Source: Paralithodes platypus
Taxonomy: Eukaryota; Arthropoda; Malacostraca; Decapoda; Lithodidae
DNA: 64,000 nt
Assembly: GCA_032716605.1 (NCBI GenBank)
Contig: CM064512.1
Location: 28,086,640 to 28,150,639, forward strand
Direction of reading: 5' to 3'
The notes below the pieces were generated by a model, which saw only the letters and a list, made by a program, of their open reading frames with translations, searched no databases and was not told where the DNA came from. Shown here in pieces: positions 63,461 to 64,000 of this stretch (positions are counted from its first letter, which is position 1; each line of letters opens with the position of its first letter). The position numbers and the translations under genes are program-made.

Positions 63461-64000
63461 TTACGAGGGAAGCCGGGGCAACCAGATGCTCCAATAGCCT
63501 AGCCCACAGCACCGAACTACCCTGCAACAGACACGCTCTTAATATCTGACTCAAACACCAAGGCACGCAGGTTCTCTAGGAAAAATGGTTATCTTCCTCT
63601 TTGCTCTATTAAAGCAGTAACAAGGAGACACAAAAATATCTATTGTCCCCGAGTCTAGTCCATAGTGTGTGTAGTATGCAAGAGAACTTCTAAGGTTCCA
63701 TACTACCCCAACATTACCTAACCATACCACTACTAGACTCCCAGAACACTCTAGATCATACCCAATCGCTTAGGAATTGAGAACAATACAGAGCAAAAAC
63801 CCATGGAAAGTCCAGTGCAGTAAACCTCTGTGCCAAGCCCATTATCCATAGCCTATGTCCTAATAATACACCGAGTGGCTCTCTTCAGCACAGCACGGCG
63901 GTGGTGTTGTAAGGGGTAAACAACTTTAATGACTTAACCCTTACAACATCATCTGGGGTTAGCTCGATACAAACGAGTACAACCTCACCTAGTAACAGGC
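63461..64000 (-). repeat. 5' LTR of gypsy G2 (partial)
   Basis: Partner of 57431 onward; inner edge at 63461 (TGTTACGAGG on plus). The outer end is beyond the window. Confidence 0.88.

Larger units (their letters stand above)
57431..64000 (-). mobile_element. Ty3/gypsy LTR retrotransposon, element G2 (decayed; 5' LTR cut by window end)
   Basis: Direct repeats start TGTTACGAGG at 57431 and at 63461. Internal sequence on the minus strand has, in element order, gag (63307-62756), protease (62638-61940), integrase (60223-59552) and reverse transcriptase with an RNase H end (59283-58700). Three MITEs are nested inside (60285-61389 with 60800-61287 inside it, and 61453-61939). In-frame stops, frameshifts and a large deletion in reverse transcriptase show it is dead. 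Domain order matches G1. Confidence 0.9.

Overview
This is animal (eukaryotic) nuclear DNA, made almost entirely of transposable elements and holding one recognisable piece of a host gene. Spliced exons with GT/AG borders, several LINE families, two Penelope-like elements, tRNA-derived SINEs and many TTAA-flanked MITEs rule out a bacterial or viral source. The mix of repeats suggests an arthropod, most likely a decapod crustacean; that is inference from repeat style, not from a marker gene.

Layout. 1-7828: a Ty3/gypsy LTR retrotransposon on the minus strand with nearly identical LTRs, its gag split by a TTAA MITE. 7829-12775: a tRNA-like SINE remnant and a decayed CR1-type LINE (minus) broken by two TTAA MITEs and an unassigned ~0.9 kb insert. 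12976-18911: the last three visible exons (plus) of a gene resembling CLCA, the calcium-activated chloride channel regulator family (fibronectin-III-like segment, transmembrane helix, cytoplasmic tail); its last intron is filled with a MITE, a pogo-like element and LINE tails. 19.5-22.3 kb: three copies of one TTAA MITE family and a foldback hairpin. 23.6-25.4 kb: RTE-like LINE pieces. 26.4-31.0 kb: a Penelope-like element with inverted arms. 32.3-35.5 kb: a second Penelope-like element with two head-to-head copies. 35.6-42.3 kb: LINE 'J' pieces, one of them split by a complete 4.5 kb CR1 LINE with both ORFs open. 42.3-47.9 kb: no gene seen. 47.9-49.7 kb: another LINE 'J' with a MITE inside, and a complete tRNA-Arg-type SINE. 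50.0-56.6 kb: an RTE-like LINE split by a 3.9 kb DNA transposon with ~440 bp terminal inverted repeats and a 934-codon ORF of a family I cannot place. 57.4-64.0 kb: a second, decayed gypsy element containing three nested MITEs.

Four observations stand out. (1) The 3.9 kb transposon at 52395-56303 encodes a large, intact, unclassified putative transposase. (2) Both gypsy elements carry integrase sequence between protease and reverse transcriptase, the Ty1/copia-like order described for Gmr1-type Ty3/gypsy elements. (3) Both Penelope-like elements carry hammerhead-ribozyme-like cores in their terminal repeats. (4) The insertions are nested deeply enough to order many of them in time, with TTAA MITEs repeatedly among the youngest.

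The CLCA-like gene is the only host gene supported. All other coding sequence belongs to mobile elements, most of them broken. No real tRNA or rRNA gene, CRISPR array or bacterial-type operon is visible.
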